Shown: piece after piece, positions 34,388 to 42,115 of the stretch
Position numbering within the stretch: the stretch's first letter is position 1
Layout: each line of letters opens with the position of its first letter
Origin: Streptomyces sp. NBC_00162
GTDB lineage: Bacteria; Actinomycetota; Actinomycetes; Streptomycetales; Streptomycetaceae
Direction of reading: 5' to 3'
NCBI RefSeq assembly: GCF_024611995.1
Contig: NZ_CP102509.1
Coordinates: 3,658,001-3,722,000 of the forward strand
DNA: 64,000 bases
Program-made: the position numbers and the translations under genes
The notes under the pieces: model-generated
Databases searched by the model: none
Told to the model about the DNA's origin: nothing
Seen by the model: only the letters and a program-made list of their open reading frames with translations

Positions 34388-34624
34388 GGCCCGCAGGGCG
34401 GGGCCGGCGCCGATGACGGCGAAGCCGGCGCCGTGACCTCGGGCGGTCAGCCGCAGCCGGGCCAGGGTCTCCACCGCGACCAGGCCGGGCGCGGTGACGG
34501 CGGTGGCGTCACACACCACGGCGGTGGCCCCGTCCTCGTACAGCCGCGCCAGCCGGGCGCACAGTCGCGCCGTGTCCTGCGCGTCGGGTCCGGGTCCGGG
34601 CAGCACGAGTCGTTTGATCTCCAC
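34283..34624 (-). CDS. STAS domain protein (anti-sigma-factor antagonist-like)
   Basis: This 113-residue STAS domain carries DATAVTAPGLVAVETLARLR in the position of the DxS phospho-loop and helix, then a typical RALLDLVGLVELL C-terminus. The usual Ser/Thr phosphorylation site reads D-A-T here. GTG 34624 has GGGGGAG upstream. Such proteins act in partner-switching control of sigma factors or bind phosphates and quinones. Its 3' end overlaps the convergent ECF sigma gene by 105 bases, a long antisense overlap for two real genes. Confidence 0.75.
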   Translation of the reverse strand: MEIKRLVLPGPGPDAQDTARLCARLARLYEDGATAVVCDATAVTAPGLVAVETLARLRLTARGHGAGFAVIGAGPALRALLDLVGLVELLGEPEEREPPGGVQEGVEPDDLAV

Positions 34625-34719
34625 GAGGGGATGACTCCCCCACCGCCCGGAACTCATCGGGCGCGAGCCGGGGCGCGGGACAGGGCGCGGGACGGGGGGA
34701 GGCCCTTCCGGGCCGGTGA

Positions 34720-34756
34720 AAAGACGCCGGCGCGGCTCCGGACGGGGAGCCGCGCC
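34720..34756 (-). terminator. Intrinsic terminator after deoA
   Basis: A perfect 11-bp stem (34729-34739 with 34746-34756) lies 21 bases beyond the deoA stop. The A-run before it on the plus strand gives GTCTTTTC after the stem on the deoA transcript. Confidence 0.8.
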
Positions 34757-34776
34757 GACGGGACCGGGGTCCGGGA

Positions 34777-36054
34777 TCAGGCGATGCGATCCAGGACGAT
34801 CGGGGTGGCGGAGAAGACCGTGCCCGCCGGGGCGACGTCGTACGAGCCCTCCAGGGAGGCCAGGGCGTAGTCGAACTTCTCCGGGGTGTCCGTGTGCAGG
34901 GTCATCAGCGGCTGGCCCGCGGTGACCGTGTCGCCCGGCTTCGCGTGGAGCTCGATGCCCGCGCCCGCCTGGACCGGGTCCTCCTTGCGGGCACGGCCCG
35001 CGCCCAGGCGCCAGGCGCCGACGCCCACCGCGTACGCGTCGAGGCGGGTCAGGACGCCCGAGGCCGAGGCGGTGACCACGTGCTGCTCGCGGGCCACGGG
35101 CAGGGCCGCGTCCGGGTCGCCGCCCTGGGCCGCGATCATCCGGCGCCAGTGGTCCATGGCGGAGCCGTCGGCCAGGGCCTTCGCCGGGTCGGCGTCCTTG
35201 ATGCCCGCCGCGTCCAGCATCTCCTTGGCCAGGGCGATGGTCAGCTCGACGACGTCAGCGGGCCCGCCGCCGGCCAGGACCTCGACCGACTCGCGGACCT
35301 CCAGGGCGTTGCCAGCGGTCAGGCCGAGCGGGGTGGACATGTCCGTCAGGAGCGCGACGGTCTTGACGCCCGAGTCCGTGCCCAGGCCCACCATGGTCCG
35401 CGCCAGCTCGCGCGCGTCCTCGATGTTCTTCATGAAGGCGCCGCTGCCGACCTTCACGTCGAGGACGAGGGAGCCCGTACCCTCGGCGATCTTCTTCGAC
35501 ATGATCGAGGAGGCGATCAGCGGGATGGCCTCGACCGTGCCCGTCACGTCGCGCAGGGCGTAGAGCTTCTTGTCCGCCGGGGCCAGGCCGTCGCCCGCCG
35601 CGCAGATGACCGCGCCGGTGGTGTCCAGGACGTGCAGCATCTCCTCGTTGGACAGCAGCGCGCGCCAGCCGGGGATGGACTCCAGCTTGTCGAGGGTGCC
35701 GCCGGTGTGGCCGAGCCCGCGGCCGGACAGCTGCGGCACGGCCGCGCCGCACGCGGCGACGAGCGGGGCCAGCGGCAGCGTGATCTTGTCGCCTACTCCG
35801 CCGGTGGAGTGCTTGTCGGCGGTGGGGCGGGAGAGGGAGTCGAAGTTCATGCGCTCGCCGGAGGCGATCATCGCGGCGGTCCAGCGGGCGATCTCGGCCC
35901 GGTTCATCCCGTTCAGCAGGATGGCCATCGCCAGAGCCGACATCTGCTCGTCGGCGACGACACCGCGGGTGTACGCGTCGATGACCCAGTCGATCTGCTC
36001 GGGGCTCAGCTCGCCGCGGTCCCGCTTGGTCCGGATGACGGAGATGACGTCCAT
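34777..36054 (-). CDS. deoA: Thymidine (pyrimidine-nucleoside) phosphorylase
   Basis: The 425-residue enzyme phosphorolyses thymidine, deoxyuridine or uridine to base and (deoxy)ribose-1-phosphate. Motifs include the phosphate-binding SRPTADKHSTGGVGDK (about 79-94), the loop LSGRGLGHTGGTLDKLESIP and a C-terminal alpha/beta domain for catalytic closure. ATG 36054 has AAGGAAG upstream. An operator lies 13 bases before the start and a hairpin separates it from cdd, so it can be transcribed on its own. It feeds deoxyribose-1-P to the mutase and deoC. Confidence 0.93.
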   Translation of the reverse strand: MDVISVIRTKRDRGELSPEQIDWVIDAYTRGVVADEQMSALAMAILLNGMNRAEIARWTAAMIASGERMNFDSLSRPTADKHSTGGVGDKITLPLAPLVAACGAAVPQLSGRGLGHTGGTLDKLESIPGWRALLSNEEMLHVLDTTGAVICAAGDGLAPADKKLYALRDVTGTVEAIPLIASSIMSKKIAEGTGSLVLDVKVGSGAFMKNIEDARELARTMVGLGTDSGVKTVALLTDMSTPLGLTAGNALEVRESVEVLAGGGPADVVELTIALAKEMLDAAGIKDADPAKALADGSAMDHWRRMIAAQGGDPDAALPVAREQHVVTASASGVLTRLDAYAVGVGAWRLGAGRARKEDPVQAGAGIELHAKPGDTVTAGQPLMTLHTDTPEKFDYALASLEGSYDVAPAGTVFSATPIVLDRIA

Positions 36055-36067
36055 GAAGTGCTTCCTT

Positions 36068-36079
36068 CTACGCGCATAG
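36068..36079. promoter_or_regulatory. Operator variant upstream of deoA
   Basis: CTACGCGCATAG differs from the consensus CTACGCGCGTAG at one position. It lies between the cdd-deoA hairpin and the deoA ribosome binding site. Confidence 0.75.
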
Positions 36080-36100
36080 AGAGAGGGGTGAGAGGAATTG

Positions 36101-36138
36101 CGACGGCCCTCCGCCCCGCAGGGGGCGAAGGGCCGTCG
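36101..36138. terminator. Hairpin between cdd and deoA
   Basis: A 17-bp near-perfect stem (36101-36117 with 36122-36138, one mismatch, tight loop) lies between the cdd stop and the deoA operator. It should reduce read-through from the transport operon into deoA and fits separate control of deoA. Confidence 0.7.
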
Positions 36139-36144
36139 GCACGG

Positions 36145-36552
36145 CTATCTCAGGTGGTCGGGCCCGAAGGCCTGGGGCAGCATCGCCGCCAGCGGAAGGA
36201 TCCCGTCCGGGGTCTCCACCAGCAGCTCCGGTCCGCCGAACTCGAACAGCAGCTGGCGGCAGCGCCCGCACGGGACGAGGATCTCGCCCTTGCCGTCCAC
36301 ACACGTGAAGTGCGTGAGGCGGCCGCCTCCCGTGGCCTGGAGCGAGGAGACCAGCCCGCACTCGGCGCACAGGCCCAGCCCGTAGCTCGCGTTCTCCACG
36401 TTGCAGCCGGTCACGACCCGGCCGTCGTCCACGCGGGCCGCGACCCCGACCGGGAAGCCCGAGTACGGCGCGTACGCGTGGGTCATGGCTTCCCGGGCCG
36501 CGACCCGGAGGGCTTCCCAGTCCACGGCCTGGGCTGCCGGAGCCGAGGTCAC
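36145..36552 (-). CDS. cdd: Cytidine deaminase
   Basis: This 135-residue tetrameric-type cytidine deaminase converts (deoxy)cytidine to (deoxy)uridine. The proton-shuttle Glu64 and first zinc Cys62 are in LCAEC; the other zinc ligands Cys95 and Cys98 are in PCGRC. CNVENASYGL binds substrate. Its start overlaps the end of the upstream permease gene by four bases, so it is the last gene of the transporter operon, supplying uridine for deoA. Confidence 0.93.
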   Translation of the reverse strand: MTSAPAAQAVDWEALRVAAREAMTHAYAPYSGFPVGVAARVDDGRVVTGCNVENASYGLGLCAECGLVSSLQATGGGRLTHFTCVDGKGEILVPCGRCRQLLFEFGGPELLVETPDGILPLAAMLPQAFGPDHLR

Positions 36553-37814
36553 TTGCCCTGGCCCTTGCGGTACGGCAGACCGTCCGCCTTGGGCATCCGC
36601 AGCCGCTGCGCCGACAGCGCGAGCACCAGCAGGGTGGTCACGTACGGAGCCGCGTCCACGAACTGGCTGGGCACCGAGTCGGTGAGCGCGTACCAGAGGA
36701 ACAGCAGCGCGGCGCAGACCGCCGAGATGCCGGCCTGGAGGTACTTCTTCTTGTACAGCTGCCAGGCGCAGACCAGCACCAGCAGGATCGCGATCAGCAG
36801 CAGCATCGCGTGGACGTTCGTGGCGCCACCGCGCAGCTTGAGACTGTCGATGAAGCCGAACAGGCCCGCGCCCAGCGCCATGCCGCCCGGCATCCAGTTG
36901 CCGAAGATCATGGCGGCGAGACCGATATAGCCGCGGCCGCCGGTCTGGCCCTCCTGGTAGATCGGGCTGGCGACCTCGGACAGGTACACGCCGCCGAGGC
37001 CCGCCAGGGCGCCCGAGACGATCACGGCGATGTACTTGTACTTGTAGACGTTGACGCCGAGGGACTCCGCGGCGGTGGGGTTCTCACCGCAGGAGCGCAG
37101 CCGCAGACCGAAAGAGGTCCGCCACAGCACCCACCAGGTGCCCGGGATCAGCAGCAGGGCGACGATCGTCAGCAGCGACAGCTCGGTGACCAGGCCGCCG
37201 ATGACGCCGGCGAGGTCCGAGACGAAGAACCAGTGCTTGGCCTGGAGATCGGCCATCCAGTCGGACAACCCCGGCACGGTGATCTTGTAGATCGGCTCGA
37301 CCTGCGGCGACTGCTTCGAGGAGCCGCCCGGCGCGTCGGCGAAGGTGAAGTTCGACAGGTACTGGGTGAAGCCCAGCGCCAGGATGTTGATGGCCACACC
37401 GGAGACGATGTGGTTGACGTTGAACGTGACGGTCATGATCGCGTGCAGCAGGCCGCCGGCGGCGCCGCCGGCGATGCCGACGAGCACACCGGTCCACGGA
37501 CCCCACTGGTAGCCGGCCCAGGCCCCGAACCAGGTGCCGAGGATCATCATGCCCTCGAGGCCGATGTTGACGACGCCCGCGCGCTCGGCCCACAGGCCGC
37601 CGAGGCCGGCGAGGCCGATCGGGACGGCGAGGGAGAGGGCACCGGAGACCTGGCCGATGGAGGTCAGGTCGTTCGCGCCGCTGATCAGGCGGACCAGCGA
37701 GAGCAGCGCAAGGCCGCCCGCGATGATCAGCAGGATCCAGGGCAGGGTGAGCTTCTTGCGGCCGCCGGACTTCTTGGGGGCGGCAGCCGTCGCGGAGACA
37801 GTGCTGGTGCTCAC
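36549..37814 (-). CDS. Nucleoside ABC transporter permease
   Basis: This 421-residue permease of the BMP/Rbs (branched-chain amino acid-like) type has ten or more hydrophobic segments, including GLEGMMILGTWFGAW and GENPTAAESLGVNVYKYKY, typical of NupQ/YufQ-like subunits. It overlaps both neighbours by four bases (cdd and the second permease), indicating translational coupling. With the ATPase and the BMP lipoprotein it should import purine/pyrimidine nucleosides. Confidence 0.9.
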   Translation of the reverse strand: MSTSTVSATAAAPKKSGGRKKLTLPWILLIIAGGLALLSLVRLISGANDLTSIGQVSGALSLAVPIGLAGLGGLWAERAGVVNIGLEGMMILGTWFGAWAGYQWGPWTGVLVGIAGGAAGGLLHAIMTVTFNVNHIVSGVAINILALGFTQYLSNFTFADAPGGSSKQSPQVEPIYKITVPGLSDWMADLQAKHWFFVSDLAGVIGGLVTELSLLTIVALLLIPGTWWVLWRTSFGLRLRSCGENPTAAESLGVNVYKYKYIAVIVSGALAGLGGVYLSEVASPIYQEGQTGGRGYIGLAAMIFGNWMPGGMALGAGLFGFIDSLKLRGGATNVHAMLLLIAILLVLVCAWQLYKKKYLQAGISAVCAALLFLWYALTDSVPSQFVDAAPYVTTLLVLALSAQRLRMPKADGLPYRKGQGK

Positions 37815-38926
37815 GCCGCGACCTCCTTGTCGGTCTTGATGGCGTGCCCGGCGGCGAGCTCCTCGCCGACCTTCTGCTGCTGGCGCCGGATGCCGTAGCG
37901 GCGGACCAGTTCGTACGAGACGACGACCGCGATCACGATCAGGCCCTTCATGATCGTGCCGATCTCCTTCGCGTACCCGGCCTGGTCGAGCGAGGCCGAG
38001 GCCTTGTCGATGAAGGCCATCAGGAACGCGGCGAAGAGCATGCCGACCGGGCTGTTGCGGCCGAGCAGCGCGATGGTGATGCCGGTGAAGCCGACGCCGA
38101 CCGGGAAGGCCAGGTTGTAGGTGTGCGTCTCGCCCAGCAGCTGCGGCATGCCGGCGAGACCCGCGACCGCGCCGGAGATGAGCATCGAGGTGATGATCAT
38201 CTTCTTGGCGTCGACGCCGGAGGCCTGGGCGGCGGACTCACTGGCGCCGGTGGCGCGCAGGTCGAAGCCGAAACGGGTCCGGTTGAGCGTGAACCAGTAG
38301 ACGATGCCGAGGGCGAAGGCCACGAAGGTGAAGCCGTAGAGCTCCAGACCGTCGCCGAGGGACACCGCCGGGAACCAGCCGGACTCGGCGATGTCGCCGG
38401 TCGTCAGGTCGTTGGAGCCCTCGATCTGGACGCCGAGGTTCTTCGTCAGCATCAGCCAGGCGATCAGGCTGGTCGCGATGGCGTTCAGCATGATCGTGGA
38501 GACGACCTCGCTCACCCCGCGCTTGGCCTTGAGGACACCGGCGATGCCGGCCCAGAAGGAACCGACGAGCATCGCCACGAGGATGATCACCAGCAGGTGC
38601 AGCGGGCCCGGCAGGGTCACGGCCGCACCGACCACGGCGGAGAGCATCGCCGCGAGGCGGTACTGACCGTCGACGCCGATGTTGAAGAGGTTCATCCGGA
38701 AGCCGATGGCCACGGCCAGGGCCGCGAGGTAGTACGTACCGGCCTGGTTCACGATGAGGACCTGGACGTCCTCATAGCCGGCGTTCTCCACCATGAGGCG
38801 CAGCGGCTCGATCGGGTCGATGCCCGTCGCCGCCAGCACGATCATGGTCAGCAGGAAGGCGCTGACCAGGGCGAGTGCGGGTCCGGCGAAGCCGAGGAGC
38901 AGCCGGTCCTTGTCGAATTGCTTCAT
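37811..38926 (-). CDS. Nucleoside ABC transporter permease
   Basis: This 371-residue permease (MKQFDKDRLLLGFAGPALAL) is of the NupP/YufP type with about nine membrane helices. Conserved segments include NLFNIGVDGQYRLAAM, RGVSEVVSTIMLN and ATGASESAAQASGVDAKK (cytoplasmic loop contacting the ATPase). ATG 38926 overlaps the stop codon of the ATPase gene, so the long frame beyond it is not used. Confidence 0.9.
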   Translation of the reverse strand: MKQFDKDRLLLGFAGPALALVSAFLLTMIVLAATGIDPIEPLRLMVENAGYEDVQVLIVNQAGTYYLAALAVAIGFRMNLFNIGVDGQYRLAAMLSAVVGAAVTLPGPLHLLVIILVAMLVGSFWAGIAGVLKAKRGVSEVVSTIMLNAIATSLIAWLMLTKNLGVQIEGSNDLTTGDIAESGWFPAVSLGDGLELYGFTFVAFALGIVYWFTLNRTRFGFDLRATGASESAAQASGVDAKKMIITSMLISGAVAGLAGMPQLLGETHTYNLAFPVGVGFTGITIALLGRNSPVGMLFAAFLMAFIDKASASLDQAGYAKEIGTIMKGLIVIAVVVSYELVRRYGIRRQQQKVGEELAAGHAIKTDKEVAA

Positions 38927-40590
38927 CGGGCCTCGTCCTCCGGTGCATCGGTACCGGGCGCGGTACCGGCGGCGGAGTGGTTGTCGGTTGCTTCCAGGTG
39001 CCCGGAGGCGGCGCCCGTCATGGCGGTGCCGAGCTCCTCCGGGGTGACGGTCGCGGGGTCGGCGTCCGCGACCAGGCGGCCGCGGTAGATCACGCGCAGG
39101 GTGTCGGACAGGCCGATGAGCTCGTCCAGGTCCGCGGAGATGAGCAGGACGGCCAGGCCCTCGTGGCGGGCCTTGCGGATCGCGTCCCAGATCTGCGCCT
39201 GCGCACCGACGTCCACACCGCGGGTGGGGTGGGCGGCGATGAGGAACTTCGGGTTGTGGCTCATCTCGCGGCCGACGATCAGCTTCTGCTGGTTGCCGCC
39301 GGAGAGCGAGGCCGCGGTGACCTCGATGCCGGGCGTGCGGACGTCGTACTCGCGCACGATCCGCTCGGTGTCCTTGCGGGCCGCCTTCGTGTCGAGGATG
39401 CCGCGCTTGGAGTTGGGCGCCTCGGTGACGTGGCCGAGGATGCGGTTCTCCCACAGCGGGGACTCGAGCAGCAGGCCGTGCCGGTGGCGGTCCTCGGGGA
39501 TGTAGCCGATGCCGCCCTCGCGGCGCTCGCGCACCGGAACCTTCGTGATGTCCCGGCCGTCCAGCGTGATCACGCCCGTGTCGGCGGGGTTCATGCCCAT
39601 GAGGGCTTCGATCAGCTCGGTCTGGCCGTTGCCCTCGACACCGGCGATGCCGAGGATCTCGCCCTTGTGGATGGTGAAGGTGACGTCGTCCAGCAGGAGA
39701 CGGCCGGCTTCGACGTGCTCGTGGAGGGTGGAGTCCTCCGGGGCCTGGCGCACCAGGATCTCCGGCTCGGCGATGACGGAGTCGTCCGCGGTGCGGGTCA
39801 GGCCCGCCACCTTCAGTATCGGGACGTCCGTCACGGTCGACTCGCGGGTCTCCGGCGAGGGCAGCTCCGCGCCGACCATCAGCTCGGCGAGCTGCTTGGT
39901 GGTGGCGGTCTTCGGGTCGGCGGTGCCGACCGTGGTGCCGCGCCGGATGACGGTGATGTCGTCGGCGACCTTCAGCACCTCGCCCAGCTTGTGCGAGATG
40001 AAGATGACGGTCAGGCCCTCGGCCTTGAGCTCGCGCAGGTTGTCGAAGAGTGCGTCCACCTCCTGCGGCACGAGCACGGCGGTCGGCTCGTCGAGGATGA
40101 GGATCCTGGCGCCGCGGTAGAGGACCTTGAGGATCTCCACGCGCTGGCGGTCTGCGACACCGAGGTCCTCGACCAGGGCGTCGGGACGCACGCCGAGGCC
40201 GTACGCGTCCGAGATCTCCTTGATCTTCTTACGGGCCTTGGCGCCGATGCCGTACAACTTCTCGCCGCCGAGAACCACGTTCTCCAGGACGGTGAGGTTG
40301 TCGGCGAGCATGAAGTGCTGGTGCACCATGCCGATGCCGCGGGCGATGGCGTCGCCGGGGCTGTGGAAGGAGACCTGCTCCCCGTCGATGGCGATGGTGC
40401 CCTCGTCCGGCTTCTGCATGCCGTAGAGGATCTTCATCAGGGTCGACTTGCCGGCGCCGTTCTCGCCGATCAAGGCATGGACCGTGCCCTTGCGGACGGT
40501 GATCGCGATGTCCTTGTTGGCGACGACGCCGGGGAAGCGCTTGGTGATGCCGTGCAGTTCTACGGCGGGGGGCGGGCTGGACGCGTTGAT
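38923..40590 (-). CDS. Nucleoside ABC transporter ATPase, two nucleotide-binding domains, unusual start codon
   Basis: This protein of about 555 residues has two ABC domains. The first has Walker A GENGAGKST and Walker B LILDEPTAVL. The second is degenerate at Walker A (GVEGNGQTELI) but keeps the signature LSGGNQQKL. This is the Rbs/Nup architecture. The start is a problem: between the operator (40674-40685) and the conserved first strand (VELHGITKRFPGVVANKD) there is no in-frame ATG, GTG or TTG. AAGGAGAG (40604-40597) is followed in frame by GTC (40593) and ATC (40590). I place the start at ATC 40590 provisionally. Confidence 0.85.
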   Translation of the reverse strand: MNASSPPPAVELHGITKRFPGVVANKDIAITVRKGTVHALIGENGAGKSTLMKILYGMQKPDEGTIAIDGEQVSFHSPGDAIARGIGMVHQHFMLADNLTVLENVVLGGEKLYGIGAKARKKIKEISDAYGLGVRPDALVEDLGVADRQRVEILKVLYRGARILILDEPTAVLVPQEVDALFDNLRELKAEGLTVIFISHKLGEVLKVADDITVIRRGTTVGTADPKTATTKQLAELMVGAELPSPETRESTVTDVPILKVAGLTRTADDSVIAEPEILVRQAPEDSTLHEHVEAGRLLLDDVTFTIHKGEILGIAGVEGNGQTELIEALMGMNPADTGVITLDGRDITKVPVRERREGGIGYIPEDRHRHGLLLESPLWENRILGHVTEAPNSKRGILDTKAARKDTERIVREYDVRTPGIEVTAASLSGGNQQKLIVGREMSHNPKFLIAAHPTRGVDVGAQAQIWDAIRKARHEGLAVLLISADLDELIGLSDTLRVIYRGRLVADADPATVTPEELGTAMTGAASGHLEATDNHSAAGTAPGTDAPEDEAR

Positions 40591-40673
40591 GACGCACTCT
40601 CCTTGGCGCGGAAGGAGCGGAAGGCAGGGGGGGGGACAGGGCGGGGAGTGAAAGTATCGCGTCCACGATGCTT

Positions 40674-40685
40674 CTACGCGCGTAG
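40674..40685. promoter_or_regulatory. Palindromic operator upstream of the nucleoside ABC transporter operon
   Basis: A perfect CTACGCGCGTAG lies 83 bases before the provisional ATPase start. A possible -10-like TACTTT follows downstream on the minus strand. Confidence 0.8.
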
Positions 40686-40754
40686 CACTGTCGGAAGTGA
40701 AAACTTGCGGCCACACAGGCCGCTCGATCACTGGTGTGAATTCAGAACGCGGCT

Positions 40755-40793
40755 CGGGGCCCGGGAGCGATAGAGACCGCTTCCCGGACCCCG
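40755..40793 (-). terminator. Hairpin after bmp
   Basis: CGGGGCCCGGGA (from 40755) pairs imperfectly with TCCCGGACCCCG (to 40793), 30 bases past the bmp stop on the minus strand. There is no clear U-run. It probably limits read-through so that bmp and the ABC operon can be transcribed separately. Confidence 0.5.
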
Positions 40794-40822
40794 GAGACCG
40801 CGACTGAGTGTCAGAGACGACC

Positions 40823-41875
40823 TTACGGGGCGGTCTTGACGTTGATCTTCTTGGCGATGATTTCGGCCTTGGCCTTCTCCACCGCGGCGATGACGTCGGT
40901 CATCTCCTTGTACTTCGGGTTGGAGTCGGCCAGGCCGACGCCGTCCTTGTCCAGGCCGTAACGGATCTCACCGGTGGTCGGCTTGCCGTCCTTGACCGAC
41001 TTGATCAGGTTGAAGACCGAGTCCTCGACGTCCTTGGTGACCGAGGTCAGGATGGCGTCCTTGTACTTCGACAGACCGGCCTGGTTGTACTGGTCGGAGT
41101 CGACGCCGATGGCCCACTTGCCCTTGGCCGAGGCGGCCTCGATGGCACCGGAGCCGGCCAGACCGGCGGCGGCGTAGACCACGTCGGCGCCCGCGTCGAG
41201 CTGACCCTGCGCGGCGGCCTTGCCGAGGTCGGGCTTGGCGAAACCGTCGAAGTTCGGCGGCTGGGTCAGGTACTGGGACAGCACCTTGGCGTTCGGGTTG
41301 GTGTCCTTGACGCCCTGCGTGAAGCCCGCCTCGAACTTCTTGATCAGCGGAACCTCGACACCGCCGATGAAGCCGACCGTGCCGGTCTTGGACACCTTGG
41401 CGGCGGCGACGCCGGCCAGGTAGGAGCCCTGCTCCTCGTTGAAGACGAGGTTGGCGATGTTCGGGCCGGTCACCGAGGTGTCGTCGATGATGCCGAACGT
41501 GGTGTTCGGGAACTTCGGCGCGACCTTCTTGATGGCCGGGGCATAGGCGAAACCGACGCCGATGACCGGGTTGTTGCCCTTGCGGGCCAGCTCGGTGAGG
41601 CGCTGGACCTTGTCGGCCTCGCCCTCGCCGTCGGTGGGCTCCGCCTCGGCGCCCTTGATCTTCAGGTCCGACTCGGCCTTCTGCAGGCCGGCGTAAGCGG
41701 CGTCGTTGAACGACTGGTCGCCGCGGCCACCGATGTCGTACGCGATGGCGGCGCTGGCGTCCTTCGAGTCCGAAGATCCGGTGTCCGACGAGTTCTTACC
41801 GCCACAGGCGGTGGCCGAGAGGGCCAGCGCAGCGGACGCGAGGCCCACGGTGGCGATCCTGGTGATCCGGCGCAA
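40823..41875 (-). CDS. BMP-family nucleoside-binding lipoprotein
   Basis: This 350-residue substrate-binding protein has a lipoprotein signal ending LSATACGG. The BMP (PnrA/Med) fold motifs are AYDIGGRGDQSFNDAAYAGL, NLVFNEEQGSYLAGVAA and VGFIGGVEVPLIKKFEAGF. These proteins bind purine nucleosides for ABC import. It starts at TTG 41875 with AAGGAG upstream. It precedes the ATPase-permease genes but is separated from them by a hairpin and a second operator, which would allow higher expression of the binding protein. Confidence 0.92.
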   Translation of the reverse strand: MRRITRIATVGLASAALALSATACGGKNSSDTGSSDSKDASAAIAYDIGGRGDQSFNDAAYAGLQKAESDLKIKGAEAEPTDGEGEADKVQRLTELARKGNNPVIGVGFAYAPAIKKVAPKFPNTTFGIIDDTSVTGPNIANLVFNEEQGSYLAGVAAAKVSKTGTVGFIGGVEVPLIKKFEAGFTQGVKDTNPNAKVLSQYLTQPPNFDGFAKPDLGKAAAQGQLDAGADVVYAAAGLAGSGAIEAASAKGKWAIGVDSDQYNQAGLSKYKDAILTSVTKDVEDSVFNLIKSVKDGKPTTGEIRYGLDKDGVGLADSNPKYKEMTDVIAAVEKAKAEIIAKKINVKTAP

Positions 41876-41936
41876 GGGGAGGCTCCTTCAAAACCTGACC
41901 GAAGCGCCACGACCGGCGCTGGTTTCGCGGCGATCG

Positions 41937-41948
41937 TAACGCGCGTAG
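41937..41948. promoter_or_regulatory. Operator variant upstream of bmp
   Basis: TAACGCGCGTAG matches CTACGCGCGTAG at 10 of 12 positions; the outer two bases of one half differ. It lies 61 bases before the bmp start. Confidence 0.6.
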
Positions 41949-42115
41949 ATGTCAGTTAAAGGCCCGTTCATGAGTCGTTATCGGATCGTCGCGAACCGGA
42001 CAGTGACCGATCGGTAACTCCTCATGTGCCCAGCCCTTGTGTACCAAGGGCTGGACACCTCCGCCGCGAGATGCGCGAATGTTGTACCGGATTTTGGGGC
42101 GGCGGGCCCTTGCCT

